Assembly: GCA_030147645.1 (NCBI GenBank)
Contig: JASBUY010000054.1
Coordinates: 1-7,247, forward strand
Length of the DNA stretch: 7,247 nucleotides
Direction of reading: 5' to 3'
Source of the DNA: Aquabacter sp.
GTDB lineage: Bacteria; Pseudomonadota; Alphaproteobacteria; Rhizobiales; Xanthobacteraceae
The notes under the pieces were generated by a model, which ran no database searches, had not been told where the DNA came from, and was given only the letters and a program-made list of their open reading frames with translations. How positions within the stretch are numbered: position 1 is the stretch's first letter; each line of letters opens with the position of its first letter. Of this stretch, positions 6,734-7,247 are shown one piece after another. The position numbers and the translations under genes were made by a program.

Positions 6734-7247
6734 ATGGTCCATTGGCTGCGTGCGCTTGCTGTGCTCCTCGCGGTCTGCGCCCCGGCGCAGGCGGGAGCGC
6801 CCGCGCCGCTCGCGCCCCCGCCGCTGGCCGGGGCGGACGTGCAGCCGGTGCCCTTCGCGGATCTCCCCGGATGGTCCGTCGATGATGCCGGTGCTGCCTT
6901 TTCGACTTTTCTCGCTTCCTGCCACGCCCTCTCCGTCCGTCCGAAAGAGCCTGGCCCCGCCTCAAACGCGGCCTTGGTGCCGGGATTGCGTTTTGCCTGT
7001 TCGGCCGCCGAGGCGGTAGCGCGGGCGGCAGCGCCCGCCGCCGTGTCCCAGCGGGTGGCGCGGCTTTATTTCGAAGCCAGTTTCCGCGCGTATCGCATCG
7101 TCCCCGCTGCGTCTCCCCCCGGATTCCTCACCGGCTATTACGAGCCCGAAGTGGAAGGATCGCGGGTCAGGACGGACCGCTTCACGGTTCCCATCTACGG
7201 TCGCCCCGCCGATCTGATCGCGTTGCGCCCGCCCTCGGACGGCAATC
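6734..7247 (+). CDS. mltA: Membrane-bound lytic murein transglycosylase A, MltA (N-terminal part; runs off window)
   Basis: The frame is open from ATG 6734 to the window end (171 codons plus one base). MltA cleaves the MurNAc-GlcNAc bond of peptidoglycan, forming 1,6-anhydro ends. Residues 1-20 (MVHWLRALAVLLAVCAPAQA) form a signal peptide; I see no clear lipobox, so this member may be periplasmic and not a lipoprotein. LPGWSVDDAGAAFSTFLASC (44-63) is the typical start of the mature enzyme. PPGFLTGYYEPEVEGSR (128-144) and FTVPIYGRPADL (150-161) are strong MltA-domain signatures. The catalytic aspartate region and 3D domain are beyond the edge, so activity cannot be judged. GGAG at 6724-6727 is 6 nt from the ATG. 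The 111-bp gap after glk has no stop codon in this frame. A TTGACC at 6671-6676 could be a -35 element, but no good -10 follows. Confidence 0.9.
   Translation, partial: MVHWLRALAVLLAVCAPAQAGAPAPLAPPPLAGADVQPVPFADLPGWSVDDAGAAFSTFLASCHALSVRPKEPGPASNAALVPGLRFACSAAEAVARAAAPAAVSQRVARLYFEASFRAYRIVPAASPPGFLTGYYEPEVEGSRVRTDRFTVPIYGRPADLIALRPPSDGN

Noticed and set aside
1..7247. A new defence, mobile or biosynthetic system.
   Set aside because: All substantial genes belong to common transport, regulation, sugar kinase or cell-wall families. No integrase, transposase, nuclease, CRISPR repeat or toxin-antitoxin pair was seen on either strand.

Overview
The window is GC-rich bacterial DNA with dense, mostly short-gapped genes. 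A Tim44-like membrane-anchored protein, a tctCBA cluster, a bacterial-type glucokinase and MltA together suggest an alphaproteobacterium, probably Hyphomicrobiales (Xanthobacteraceae-like). That placement is inference from gene content and composition; no rRNA or other phylogenetic marker is present.

Layout. (1) Left end, minus strand: the N-terminal part of an EamA/DMT-family membrane exporter, cut by the window edge. (2) Plus strand, divergent from it: a LysR-family regulator. The short, AT-rich gap between the two carries helically phased TTTC/GAAA half-sites and probably holds the operator and promoters for the pair. (3) Minus strand: a Tim44-like protein whose stop codon lies 2 bp from the LysR stop (tail-to-tail). 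(4) A gap of about 360 bp with no convincing gene, holding divergent upstream regions. (5) Plus strand: a complete tripartite tricarboxylate transporter set, tctC (periplasmic binding protein), tctB (small membrane subunit) and tctA (large membrane subunit), arranged as one operon. (6) Plus strand: glk, a glucokinase, after a 126-bp gap containing two small hairpins. (7) Plus strand at the right edge: the N-terminal part of mltA, a membrane-bound lytic murein transglycosylase, cut by the window end.

How the genes fit together. EamA plus LysR is a common efflux/regulator pair. TctC captures a carboxylate in the periplasm and TctAB carry it across the inner membrane; the substrate cannot be read from the sequence, and no catabolic gene or dedicated regulator (for example TctDE-like) adjoins the cluster. 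Glucokinase makes glucose-6-phosphate and may share transcription with its neighbours. Tim44-like and MltA genes are often near neighbours in related genomes; here they point away from each other with tctCBA-glk between them, which suggests a rearrangement or insertion.

I saw no RNA gene, CRISPR array, insertion sequence, prophage gene, toxin-antitoxin module or defence system. Nothing looks like a new multi-gene system. The findings are modest: the phased operator-like motif, the separated Tim44/mltA pair, an orphan TTT transporter, and some structured intergenic spacers.
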